The translations under genes and the position numbers were made by a program. Of a DNA stretch of 59,422 bases, positions 22,693-33,184 are shown piece by piece. The stretch's first letter is position 1. Each line of letters begins with the position of its first letter. Location of the stretch: NCBI RefSeq assembly GCF_001632365.1, contig NW_024468594.1:39874-99295 (forward strand), written 5' to 3'. Below the pieces are notes generated by a model. The model did not search any database. It was not told the DNA's origin and worked only from the letters and a program-made list of their open reading frames with translations. This DNA is from Laetiporus sulphureus 93-53. Lineage: Eukaryota; Basidiomycota; Agaricomycetes; Polyporales; Laetiporaceae.

Positions 22693-23015
22693 TCGTTGAC
22701 CCCGGTTATCGGGTGATAACCGGGCAATAACCAGGGGTAAGGCACTTTGATCTTGACCTAGAGAAAGGGTCAAGCGTGATATGCGCATGACCCCGTGGTG
22801 GCGCGTGAACATTCATATTAGTGTACAAGTTCAACCAAATGTCAGTTCATTGCGAGAATGCTTCGTGCTCCATCACTTCAAGCCATTATTGCTAATTATG
22901 GTAAATAATGGATCATGTGCAGGTCATGCTTGACCTCTTGACCCCATCTTAACCCGGTCATTGACGGGGGGGTCAATCAGTTGACCCCAGTCAAGTCTAA
23001 GGGGTCAAGCCTTGA
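22693..23015. repeat. MITE-like block rich in TTGACCCC/GGGGTCAA words with a perfect hairpin
   Basis: The block starts TTGACCCCGGTTATC and ends with repeated GGGGTCAA and TTGACCCC words, continuing as CTTGACCCCTAC at 37153 beyond the inserted LTR element. At 22701-22724 CCCGGTTATC-GGGT-GATAACCGGG is a perfect ten-pair hairpin. Both ends share the same words in inverted orientation, as expected for a small non-autonomous DNA element, but no exact terminal inverted repeat or target duplication could be fixed. The 14 kb LTR element sits in its right end. Confidence 0.4.
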
Positions 23016-23416
23016 TGTCATGATTTTTCCCATCCATTCCCACACCACACTTTGTGGGTGCTCCGACCCTGTTCCGTCGTCGCCAATCCATCGGATACCC
23101 TTACCATATATGGACATTCCGCCACTCTCGCGTCTCAAAGTGCGGACTCCCCTTCTTTTGTACCTATCCCCAGGGACGTCCAGTAGCCTAGTTACCAGTC
23201 TGTAGCATGTCTGTACAGGCCTATTTCTGTATTTCTAGGGTATCTAGGGACCTACATCCTGGTACCAGGGGGGCAAGCCCCTCGTATATATATACTGGCT
23301 CAAGCTGAGGCTTCCACCTCACTTTTGAGTTAGATCTTTACCCCTTCTACTTGAGCCAAAGGACCCTGGCAGGTCAGGTGAGAGTGAGAGTGCACGGGTC
23401 CTCTAGATCCTTAACA
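23016..23416 (+). repeat. Left (5') LTR of the outer element, 401 bp
   Basis: Starts TG and ends CA. Contains a TATATATATA box (about 23286-23294) with the presumed transcript start about 35 bases later. In this copy the presumed start region reads CACTTTTGAGTTA, where the right LTR has CAGTTTCGAGTTA. One of the two changes is C to T in a CpG. Confidence 0.9.
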
Positions 23417-23429
23417 TAACTCGAAACTG
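23417..23429 (+). promoter_or_regulatory. Primer-binding site, self-complementary type
   Basis: TAACTCGAAACTG directly follows the left LTR. It does not start with TGG, as a tRNA-primed site would. It is the exact reverse complement of 13 bases in the right LTR (37056-37068) at the expected 5' end of the transcript, so the RNA can fold back and prime its own reverse transcription as in the Tf1/sushi group. Confidence 0.75.
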
Positions 23430-25202
23430 CTCCTCTTGGGCTGTGAGCACCGGTCGTCACCTCAGTCCATTCTCTTTGGTGATCATTATATCACTTTTCA
23501 CATCACTGTGGCCAGGCAGGCCATACACGTCTCCACACTTGTTGGCCCTTAGGACGGCCCCCCTCTTTCTACTTCCCTACTGTCTGCATTACAGCAGCTA
23601 GGCACTCGGTGACTCTCCACGGCATGGACTCGCCAACGACCCCTCGACGTTCAGGCATATGACAGGCAGTCACCGACATTGACACGACCACCCCATTGGG
23701 ACAGGCAGTCTTGGCGGGGCCCCAGGGAGTAGGCCCTCCCCCACGATAGGCATTATGCTGTGCGAAACCAAAAGCCACCTCATGGGTCCACCGCCCAGGT
23801 GTGAGCCGAAAGTCCTTGGGGGCACCGTCCTCCCTGCATTAGGGCAAAAACAACCGAAGAGATGACCAGAGCCCTTAGGCGGTGAGGTCCACTGGGGCGC
23901 CACCCCTTGAAGAAACAGGCGCATGACAAGTCGAGATACCATGGGCCCTAAGAAAGCTCCCCACAAAAGTCGACGATATACTACTGTCGCAAACCTTGCC
24001 ATGACCCCAGGCATAAGGGGACTCCATGGAACTGGGCAGTTAAAACCCATCGGGGCACAGAGGGCTTCAGCCTTGAGACAGTGCAACGAGCTGAGGCGGA
24101 GGGACGCAGTGCTCCTTAAAAGGGTACCGCTATCCTTGTAGGCTTGCCACACGGAAACAGGCAGGGTGGACTCCCTGACCCCGTGGATCGGCGCACATGA
24201 GAAGTGTGGGGCTGCTAGTCCATATAAAATATTCTTGGCCTTAGCTGCCATGCATTTGGATATAAGGGTCTGCGGGACGAGTAAGTCGTCTAATGGTGGT
24301 AGGGCACGGTTCGCTTATGACGATGTGTTTGAATCAACCATAACAAGTGAGTAGCCTTCGCGTGTAACAGGCTAGTGGATAACAAGGGAGAATCTTCCGC
24401 ATATTTAGTATGGGCTCCACTATTGGAACGGGCCTCCAGTACAAAGCTGTAGGCAGCACCTCTTCTGGAACACCATCGGCATATCCTGCATAACCTCGGG
24501 TGTTGAGGGACTAAACACACCTGCTCAGTGCTAAAGTGGTGCCAGGTGCAGGCTTCATCCCCCCTGTGTACCTGACTTGTTAGGGGATTAGTTACTCGTA
24601 GCCACATAGTAAATAGGCACTTAGTGGCGGAACGAACTGTCAGAACACTCGGTTGGAATGACCAGTGAACCAGGATACTAGAAGACCCTCAGGAGTTGTT
24701 GGACACTGGCAGCAAAATAATCAAAGGCTGTTAAGACCCTCCTGCAGCTGCGGACTGCTCTAGGTTGGCCTCTGTAGTTACAAGTAGTTAGCACTACTAG
24801 TCAGGCTGAAGAAGACTTCACCTGGTCAGGCACGGGCTCGTATAAAAGAGCATCCACCTATCGATGCGGAATGCACGAACTCCGGAAAACCCCTTCGACT
24901 ATCCTAGCAACTCGAAGGTTCAAGAAAGGGACCATCGCCCTGGCGGCAAGCCAAAGGTATATCATCTGCAGCCTTTGACCAAAGGGCGGCTCAGATGACA
25001 TCACTCTGTAACCTTCAGAACCAAGAAAATTGGCGAGGGAGTGGATCAAGAGGATTGAGGGTCAGGACTGATCTGCAAGTGGGAAACTGCTCTACAAATG
25101 GCTGAAGAAGTACCGAGCCAATGACACATGCCCAAAGGAGTACCAGGCAACGACAGCATGACTATCGTAAAGCCGTTTAATATGTAGTACTATTAAATGA
25201 TG
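23430..25202 (+). other. Left internal part of the outer element, non-coding
   Basis: GC-richer than the right part. A 193-codon minus-strand frame (24251-23670) is Pro/Arg/Gly-rich without any conserved motif and is judged accidental. No gag or zinc knuckle motif. The stretch is interrupted at 25207 by the nested insertion. Confidence 0.6.
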
Positions 25203-25207
25203 GGGTC

Positions 25208-25852
25208 TGTCACGGCACACCAATGACAAAGATAGACAACCTAAACAAGAGTCCCCTTGAGGATCTCTGGGTCAAAGCCAACAGCGACGAGCTGTGGCAG
25301 TACAACGTGCCCACTGACGAGGCTGAAGTTGCTGGTCGCAGAGTAGAACTTACTGGCAAGGCAGGTGGCGCTATCACAAATGAGAGGATGCAAATAGATG
25401 TATAGCACACTGAGAGCGTCTGGTAAGACCCCTCTGTGATGGTAGTGGTGGACGAAGGAGAATAAGACTGAGGTCTTCTCCTCGTCTTGCTGGTACTTAT
25501 ATACATGATTGTCTAGCTACTGTACAGTACTACATAAGCAAGTCACACGCTATTCTACTGGATGATGCTACAATTGTACGACTTGTCCCAATTATCCTGA
25601 TTGGTTGCCTAATAATATCCCACGGAGATGGAGCTCCTCTTGAGCACGCACTATGGTGTCATGGCAATTGCACCTTATGATGCAATGCCGAGGAGCTCAG
25701 TGTCACGTGACTATGCCAGAAGAGATCCGAGGTCATGTGACTAAATGATCGGTTATCTTATCTCCCATTAGGTCACGTGACTTGTTCGACTTGAAATGAC
25801 GAAAAATAATTCATTCCAACATGTATGTTCCTTGTCAGGTAAAACCATGACA
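25208..25852 (-). repeat. Left LTR of nested element (3' LTR on -), 645 bp
   Basis: On - it begins TGTCATGGTTTTACC and ends GTGCCGTGACA. CpG sites present here are often TpG or CpA in the other LTR and vice versa. Open frames within it are accidental. Confidence 0.93.
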
Positions 25853-25866
25853 TCACCCCCTTCTCA
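25853..25866 (-). other. Polypurine tract of the nested element
   Basis: On - GAGAAGGGGGTGA lies directly before the 3' LTR, only a few bases after the end of the dUTPase frame at 25874. Confidence 0.75.
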
Positions 25867-25873
25867 AGGTTCA

Positions 25874-26262
25874 TCATCCTGATGAGCTAAAGCCTTGCAC
25901 ACCTCGTTGTATCCTATAAACCACTGAACTGTCATCCTCAGAGATGATTCCTGGAGCATATCGTTCGCATATGAGTTGTGCGACATGATCGCCTGTTTTG
26001 ACTGCAAAAGGTTCAGTCATGGTGTTGACCAGTAGAACCTTTATTTCTCCTGTGTAATCTGGATCGATTACCCCTGCCATGACATCAATTCCTTTGAGAG
26101 CTAACCCACTGCGGGGTGCTACTCAGATATAGGTCCATTTTGGAGGGTCTACTGCTAGCCCGGTGCCTACAAGCATTCTGGATTGTGGAGGAGTTTGTAA
26201 ATCCTGTGTAGATTTAACATCCCAGCCAGCAGCACCAGAAGATCCTTTATAGGGTGCTCGTG
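25874..26262 (-). other. dUTPase domain at the C-terminus of Pol
   Basis: All five motifs of trimeric dUTPases are visible in order: SGAAGWD (motif 1), APRSGLALK (2), GVIDPDYTGEIKVLLVN (3, with the catalytic Asp), GDHVAQLI (4) and RGVQGFSSSG (5). It follows the chromodomain and a linker repeating a THPDA-type phrase. A TGA at 26123-26125 stands just before APRSG, where related enzymes have Arg, as expected from CGA. The domain would lower dUTP during reverse transcription. Seen in some basidiomycete Metaviridae, rare elsewhere in LTR elements. Confidence 0.9.
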
Positions 26263-29200
26263 CATCGGGGTGTGTGCGATAGAAGATCATGAATTCATCA
26301 GGGTGGTCGGTCATGGCGATTTTGTGTCCTTTGCGCATTTGCGGCTTTGCTCGTGGAGCATCTGGGTGTGTCTTGTGGAATTCCTCCACCTTGTCTTTGA
26401 CATTGGTAAGGTTTTCCAAAGGTTCCCAAGTATTGTCGCTGTGGTCGTAGTCCAACCATTTTATAAGATACTGGGTTTTGTTGTACCTGACTCTAGAGTC
26501 TAGGATCGTTTCCACATCCCATTCCTCTTCTCCATCTATGATGATTGGTGGATTGGGAGGGGGTTTGCATCCCGGAATAGAGTCTTGGTGGAACATAATC
26601 AGTTTGGAAGCATGAAACACGGGATGTATCTTCATGTCCGCTGGTAGTTGCAGTTTGAATGATACGGCTCTGACCTTTTCGAGGATTTTGAATGGTCCAT
26701 AGTTTTGAGTCGCCAGCTTTTGGCTTTTGACTTTAACGTGGAGATCTTTTCTTCGAATGAGCACTTCGTCTCCTACTTTGAAAGGGATGTTTTGCTTCTT
26801 GAGATCGAAATACCATTTCATTTTTTTTGCTGCTAACGACAAAGCGGCACGAGCTTGTTCCTGTGCTTGATCACGGTTATGGAACAAGTGTTCCAGAAAT
26901 GGATGCTGTACTCCTTTCAATATGTCTGGTACCATTCGGGGGTGTCGACCATGCTCGATGAAAAATGGAGATAAACCTGTTGATTCTGAAGCTTGATTGT
27001 TGTACGCAAATTCTGCTGTGGGCAATAGCATGGTCCAGTCAGTTTGTCGGTAATTGCAGTACATGCATAAGTATTGTTCCAGAATTTGGTTAACTCGTTC
27101 GGTCTGTCCATCCGTTTCAGGGTGATATGCTGTTGACATTGTCGATCTGACGTGAAGTTTCTGGCAGAATTCCTGAAATAGTTTGGCTGAGAATTGGGTT
27201 CCTCGATCAGATATAATCTGCCTAGGTATTCTGTGAAGTTTGAAGACTTCATTGTAGAAAATCGACGCGACTTGAGACGCTGTCACAGTGTCATCCACCG
27301 AATAGAAGTGAGCATGTTTGGTGAATCTGTCGACGATGACTAAGATAGCCATCTTCTTTTCTCCCTTCTGGTCTGGGCTCGGGGGTAGCTGAGTGATTAA
27401 ATCACATGTGATTACCTCCCATGGCCCTCCTGGTATTGGATTAGGTTGCAATAGTCCATAAGGCTTCTGTTTCGTTGCCTTGTTTTGCTGACAGGTGATG
27501 CAGCCTTGGACGTACTTCTTAACATCAATGGTAAGCCCTGGCCACCAATAGTTCCTGCTGATCAATTCTTGCATTTTCCATCATCCGGGGTGTTCAGCCG
27601 TTGAAATGTCATGATGTAATTTGATCAGCTCATACCGTAGCTTAGAGTTCTTTGGAACATAAACCTTTCCTCTTCTGAGCAGCAATCCATGCTCAAAGTT
27701 GCACTCTTGGAGGTCTTTTCCAAACTCTCGCTTGCCAGCTTTTAGTAGATGCTGGTAACCTTTGGTTATTTCATCATCTTGTAGTGCTGACTTCACTCTT
27801 TCTAGAAGTTGAGCATCATCAACTTCGGAGGAATGAGTGGCTGAGATTGCATGGATGGTGAAGTATTCGGGTCGAAGTAAAGTCTGACCGGAATTGTCAT
27901 TGTTCACCCCCTTCTCATGATCTGGCCTCCTGGACAGAGGGTCAGCATGCATCATTGTCTTGCTGGGACGGTGACAGAGAATAAAATTGAATCAAGTAAG
28001 GTAAAGTGACCATCGAGCTTGTCATCTGGTCAATGTGTGAGCTTGTCGGAAATAGGTAAGATTTAGATGATCCGACCATATCTCAACTGGGTGAGGGTGT
28101 CCTTCAAAGTATTGCCTATATTCTTCTAATGCCTGAATGATAGCTAGCATTTCCTTGTCATAGATCTCATAGTTTCACTCATGTTCATTGAGTGATTTAG
28201 AGTAATAGGCGACAGGATGCCAGAGTTCATCTTCTCCCAACTGTTCAAGGACCACGCCTGTGGCAAAGTCCGAGGCATCCATTTCTAGTCTAAAGGGACA
28301 GACTGCGTTGGGGAGTGCTAAAATCGGGGCGGAAGTGAAAGCAGTTTTGAGGGCCTCGAATGCCTTTTGTTGAGGATCTTCCCATTTCCATGTTGCGTCC
28401 TTACGGATTAATAGAGTCAAGGGTCGGGTCATCGATCCGAAATCCTTGATGAATCGTTGGTAGAAATTTGCCAGACCAGAGAATGCTTGCACTTGCTTTA
28501 CCTTGGTGGGCACTGGCCACTTGAGAACACCGTCGACCTTCTCTGAGTCCATCTGTATCAACCCTTTTGAGATTATGAGTCCGAGAAACTTGACAAAAGT
28601 GGTTGCAAAGTGACACTTTTCTGGTTTCACGAATAGGTCATTGTCTCTGAGTCGCTGCAGGATGTCTTTGGTCAGACGATTGTGTTCTTCTTGGTTATCC
28701 ATAAAGATTATGATATCATCTATGTAGACTGCCACCTTTCCAGTGCGAATGAGATCACCTAAGACATCATTCATCATGGCCTGGAAAGTGCTAGGGGCAT
28801 TACAGAATCCGAAGTACATCACAGTGGGTTCAAATAATCCTCTATGGGTAATGAATGCTGCTTTTTCCTCATCTCCCTGGTGAAGGCATACATTGTTGTA
28901 CCCCCATCTCAGGTCTAGTGTAGTGAATATTCTAGCCCTTGAGAGTCCATCAATAAGATCGTTGATTCGGGGGAGTGGAAATTTGTTCTTCTTAGTGACA
29001 CTGTTTAATGCCCTGTAGTCTTGGACTAGTCTAAGAGAGCCATCCTTTTTCTTGATGAAAAATACCGGAGCGGTGTATGAGGATTTGGATGGTTGAATGT
29101 AGCCTTTAGCTAGCTCTCCATCAATCCATTCATTGAGCGAATTCTTCTCTCGTAAAGACATAGGGTATACTTTTGCCGGTCTCGGGGTTGCTGCGTCTGG

Positions 29201-30040
29201 GACAAGATCTATTGCATGATCATAGGGCTTACGCATCAGCATCCTTTCCAAGCTCTTCTTTGAGAACACATCTCTGAATTGATGAAATTCGGAGAGACGA
29301 AGTTGGACCAATATTCTTTGTCCTGTGTCTCTTCTGCCGGCTGTTCTATCAAATGCTCCTTTACCTTCTTGCTTATGCCAAGGATGTCGTGCACCATGTT
29401 ACAAAGATCTTGGTCTTGCAAGTGTATCCAGTTAATGAAGTTATCTTCCTGATCCCACCTGTCATCCTTGTGTACGTCAGGGAGAATTGCTTCATTCTCA
29501 AGTCGAGGTTGCGATAGGAGGTTGACTTCTTCTTCGCTTACTCTGACTTGTTGCTTCACAGTGTGTCTGCATCTTGAGAACGTGACCTCTCTATGTTCCC
29601 AGTCAACTTGGGGGTTATGTTCTTCTAGAAATCTCATGCCAAGGATCATTGACATGCATCCGAGATTAGTGATGTGCAAACTCTCAGTTGATCAGTGCCC
29701 CCCAATTAAGATGCTTGTGATTACACGATGAGTAATCGTGCTGCCTTTATTAGGACTGGCATCTGCGTTGAAGATTCTGATTTCACATTTCAGTGATGTC
29801 ATCGTGAACCCGTGTTTCTGAGCAAACACTTTGTCGATATAGTAAGAGAATGCTCCAGAATCTAATAGTGCTGTTGTCTGGATTTCCCATGATACGAATC
29901 TTATCGGCAATTCGATCGAATGTTTAGAAAAACCCACGGATGCGATATATAGATGGTCGCTAGGTACATTCATTCTCACGGTACTAATACAATTGTCCTG
30001 AAGTGTAGTACCAGACTTGTCTACACTTCGTACTGAAAAT
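25874..30040 (-). pseudogene. Pol polyprotein: protease, RT, RNase H, integrase, chromodomain, dUTPase
   Basis: Domains in order. Aspartic protease with LLDSGAFSYYID (about 29870). Reverse transcriptase (29311-28600) with FFIKKKDGSLR and the intact active site VYIDDI (about 28715). RNase H with LEMDASDFATG (about 28275) and TRPLTLLIRK before it. Integrase with HHDISTAEHPG and CITCQQ zinc finger, CDLI, SDRGTQF and ETDGQTERVN carrying the DDE residues, and the GPF motif (QNYGPFKILEKV, about 26700). Chromodomain EEWDVETILDSRVRYNKTQY, LIKWLDYDHSDNTWEP (26536-26357). dUTPase to 25874. Premature TGA at 29692, 28175, 28022, 27992, 27581 and 26123. A one-base deletion in an A run near 29330 shifts the frame. 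Apart from these, all catalytic residues remain. Confidence 0.93.
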
Positions 30041-31837
30041 CCTCTGAGAATTCATCCATCTCGATGATTCTCACATTGGTGTCCTTGACCGTAGATGCCG
30101 ATGCCATTGATGCCATGTCTGTGCCTTTGACCTTGCCCTTGCCTTTGCTGGATGGTGGAGTAGTTGAGGTGGTACTCATCCCACGAAGTGCAGCAATTGC
30201 TTGTTCTAATGCTGCAATTTGAGATGATGATGCCACGCTACTTTCTTCTTCCACTTGTCACATATTCGTCGCTTTACCCTTTCCCTTTTCTTGCTTTGGG
30301 GCGGTTCGTGTCTGAAACTGCTTGCCCTTGTATTCTGGCTTGGGGGAGGAACATCGCTTTACTCATTCATAGGCATGCTTTCCGCAAAATAAACATAGTT
30401 TATTCACCAGCCATCTGTCTTGTTCCGAGGAAAGCTCGTGAGCGATGCGTGTGCTGGTGTCCATGGCATTAGGGTCCTTTGGGGCAGTCGCCTTGCTTCC
30501 GGTTGTTTGTCCAGTGGGCTTGCTGCCTGAGAGCTGTTGGAGGTGTTTGATCTCGATTTCTAGACAGAATTCAAGATAACCCATCCAATCTGTGGAGATC
30601 TTGCCCGGGTCTAGCGTTTCTGTCACTGACATTACCGTTTGAATGTGTGACGACCGTTGTTCCCTGATTTTGACGATCAGGTCTTGGTCAGAGTATCCTG
30701 ATTCAGGTGCATAGGCCCTGAAGTTTTCTGCGAAGGCAATCATTGTCTTGTGATGGATGGCACCGTGCGCATCCAGTTGTGCTTGGGCGGTGCGCTTGGG
30801 ATCAAGCATCTTGTAAGCCATCTCCAGTTTCCGTGTATATTCTGTCCATGTGCCGACGGGCTGTCTGGAGGAGAGCTTGATTGCGTACTCTTTCATATAT
30901 AGAGCAGCTCCTCCTTCCAGGTGCACGTTGACCTGCCGAATTTTGTCCTTGTCATCGGTGAAGTTGTTATAGTCCAACCAAATTTGGAGATTCATGAACC
31001 ATGTTTCAAGTTCTCTGACGATTTCCTCCCTGAATACTTCGGGGGATCTGGAAGCTTAATTCTGCGAGGCGATTGGGTGGATTGGCCAGCTGGTTGTTGG
31101 ATAACTTGTGAAGGCGCATTAATGATGGCATTGTTGAGTTGAGACTCCAAGCCAACAATGTACGTGGTGGTCTTCTCCTGAGCCTTCTTCAGGGTGACCA
31201 TGCTTGAGTAAAGGGCATCCGTCTGACCCTTTACTTCATCCTTGTAATCTTCGAAGTCCTTGCAGATTGCTTGGGCTTCAGCTGCCAGAGTGGTGTTGCT
31301 TCAAGTGAGCCTTTCAGCATCGGCGGAGAGGGTGCCGATTTGCGCTCTTGCAGTTTTTAGCTGGTCTCGCATTTCTACTGCCATTATTTCGATGTGGATG
31401 TGAGCCAGTATCTCGTTCTCTAGACTTGCAGCTACTCGTTCATGTCTTTCATTCATTTTCTGATGTAGAGCCTCGTAGGAGCCTACTACATCCCTCATAA
31501 TGAACGAGCGGACCACATTCAGCACCCAGTCCTTGATGTCAGTTGGGACTGTGGGTGGTGCAGCTGCATTTGCTGCTTCCTCAATTGTAGGATAAGGTAC
31601 ACCATTTCATTCCCACACCGAGGGAGTGGTGAATTCTGGTAATACTGAAGGCGAGGGGTTTCTGACTACTCCCGACGCCTTTGGTGTGCTGCTTGTGGGT
31701 TGTTCTGGACCAGGGGCAGCAGGTTCTGGTTCCAGTTCTGATGATTGGGAAGTGGCCTGACTTCTCCAGGGATCTGTGGGCTCACTTCTTGTTGTTCCTC
31801 CTGGGAACATAACGCTACTGAGGTTGTACTGAGACAT
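30021..31837 (-). pseudogene. Gag of the nested Ty3 element
   Basis: Capsid/nucleocapsid precursor of about 600 residues. It starts MSQYNLSSVMFPGG at 31837. A helical coiled-coil-like stretch follows (EALHQKMNERHERVAASLEN, then LKTARAQIGTLSADAERLT), then the gag core KLPDPPKYSG, WFMNLQIWLDYNNF, PVGTWTEYTRKLEMAYKMLD and AHGAIHHKTMIAFAENF. The zinc knuckle begins CLFCGKH and is followed by a TGA and VKRC. The end is Lys/Gly-rich, with TAG at 30021 as the probable natural stop. Premature TGA at 31607, 31301, 30363 and 30258, and a one-base frameshift near 31010 between KYSG and ELETWF. Pol continues in the -1 frame. Confidence 0.88.
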
Positions 31838-31941
31838 GGAAATCGACGTGGAGGAGAGGGGAAACAAGTTTGATAACAGGGTTAGAAGGGGTCCGTGTTA
31901 TTTGCAATAAGGTCCTCTTCTGTCAACTCCTGATAGAGTTG

Positions 31942-32343
31942 TTATTCTCGTGCCTCCAAGAGTGCTTGCTCAATGAGTCGATTCCTTCGCTCTAGTGCTG
32001 CAGACCTCGGATGTGCTTGTAAGGGGAAGTCTTCGTTCCACACTTGGTAAAACCTTTCTTCGTCTTCTTGGTAGAGTCTCACGTAGAACTCCCAGATAAG
32101 TCCTTCACAATAGTCTCTGAGCGGGTTGTGTATATCGTAGCCCGTGTCAATGAGATGAAAGTATGTGAATCGAATGTATGCTCATTCGACGTTGATTGAG
32201 TTGTAATGGAGGACGATTGCTGATGATGCAAGTAGTGGTTGATAAATGAGGTACACAGTGAATGCCACTTGGTATTCACTGTCTTCCAGGTAGTGATTTA
32301 CCGTGTAGTTTTGATAAATGAAGTTGAAACTATATCGCGGCAT
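31942..32343 (-). pseudogene. Second unrecognised ORF of the nested element (ORF2), one internal TGA
   Basis: Starts with ATG at 32343, about 30 bases after ORF1 ends, and runs 133 codons to TAA at 31942 with one TGA at 32182-32184. It is rich in Tyr and acidic residues: MPRYSFNFIYQNYTVNHYLE, then FHLIDTGYDIHNPLRDYCEG and LIWEFYVRLYQEDEERFYQV. No family recognised. With ORF1 it gives the element two extra genes before gag. A regulatory, nucleic-acid-binding or host-interaction role would only be a guess. Confidence 0.5.
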
Positions 32344-32373
32344 ATACAGGTGATACAAAAGAATATAACTGAC

Positions 32374-33180
32374 TTAGTAGGGCCAGTAGCACGACTCCTT
32401 CTCAAACTTTACTAAGTCCTTTCCTACTCGTGCCTGCTCCTTGTTGATCCCTTTGAACGAGATCTTTCCTAATTCTACGCAAAGCTTGATTGCAATGCGT
32501 CTATCGACGAAAGTGAAATCATGCCCTTTTCCAATGCACGAGTTAATTGCTGCTAGGTGTCGAAGAATTTGGTCTCGACACTTCAACTGCTCCTCAGTGA
32601 ACTTGGCAGCAATATGCGGCTGCTGTAGGACCTTGTATCGCTGAATCGTCGCATATACAGTGGGATCAATGTTCTCAGGGAGCGTCCCTTTGGGGTTCTC
32701 GTGGATACCATGAGGGTGATAGCTCTTGGAGAGTGCGAAGTTTATGACGTCGATGGCAGGGAAGGTAGTGTAGGGATGAGGAGGTAGGAGTGGGGTGGAC
32801 GGGTTAGGAGTCTCTTTAGAAATGCCTTCAATCCAAAGGCTAACCTTGCACTCTTGCTGATGATGCTCGGCTGTGCGACCTATAGGACCAGCTTCTGGCT
32901 GCTGTGCTTGAACTAGATTGCCTTGAGTAAAGCGACGGACTCTAGGCTGTCTTTGATAAGGGTGGTAGTGTCCGTTGGGTGAAATGGTACCGTTGATAGT
33001 TCGAGGTGCAGTGCTGTTCCTTTTGGAGGAAGGAAGTGGCTTGAGCAGTAGAGACGTGGGGAAAGTGTATGAGGGAAGTGATGTGGAAATAGCCCTGCCC
33101 TGGGCGGATGTATCTCTGGGCGAAAATGTGCAGCAACCAGTGTTAGACACTTGGTTGGGGCATAAAAGGTCAGTCTTATT
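32374..33180 (-). CDS. Unrecognised leading ORF of the nested Ty3 element (ORF1)
   Basis: An uninterrupted frame of about 260 codons between the primer-binding site and gag, a place where typical Ty3 elements have no gene. It has a Ser/Pro/Arg-rich N-terminal half (PSYTFPTSLLLKPLPSSKRN) and a more ordered C-terminal half: FALSKSYHPHGIHENPKG, TLPENIDPTVYATIQRYKVL, FTEEQLKCRDQILRHLAAIN, GHDFTFVDRRIAIKLCVELG, ending ESCYWPY. I recognise no domain. No in-frame ATG exists. The frame opens after a TAG in the primer site, so the start was lost, lies across an intron, or a non-ATG start is used. It is the only long frame in the element without a premature stop, which may be chance. Confidence 0.55.
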   Translation of the reverse strand, partial: NKTDLLCPNQVSNTGCCTFSPRDTSAQGRAISTSLPSYTFPTSLLLKPLPSSKRNSTAPRTINGTISPNGHYHPYQRQPRVRRFTQGNLVQAQQPEAGPIGRTAEHHQQECKVSLWIEGISKETPNPSTPLLPPHPYTTFPAIDVINFALSKSYHPHGIHENPKGTLPENIDPTVYATIQRYKVLQQPHIAAKFTEEQLKCRDQILRHLAAINSCIGKGHDFTFVDRRIAIKLCVELGKISFKGINKEQARVGKDLVKFEKESCYWPY

Positions 33181-33184
33181 CTAA
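33170..33184 (-). promoter_or_regulatory. Primer-binding site of the nested element, self-complementary type
   Basis: On - the LTR is followed by TTAGAATAAGACTGA. Thirteen of these bases (AGAATAAGACTGA) are the exact reverse complement of 33448-33436 in the LTR, just downstream of the TATA box. No match to a tRNA 3' end (no TGG start). Confidence 0.8.

Noticed and set aside
23670..24251. 193-codon minus-strand ORF in the outer LTR element
   Set aside because: Pro/Gly/Arg-rich, no motif, no partner exon, and antisense to the element. Looks accidental in GC-richer sequence.
25223..25405. Near-identical 60-codon ORFs at 25223 and 33200
   Set aside because: Both are inside the LTRs of the nested element and differ at positions that would change residues freely. 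LTR sequence, not a duplicated gene.
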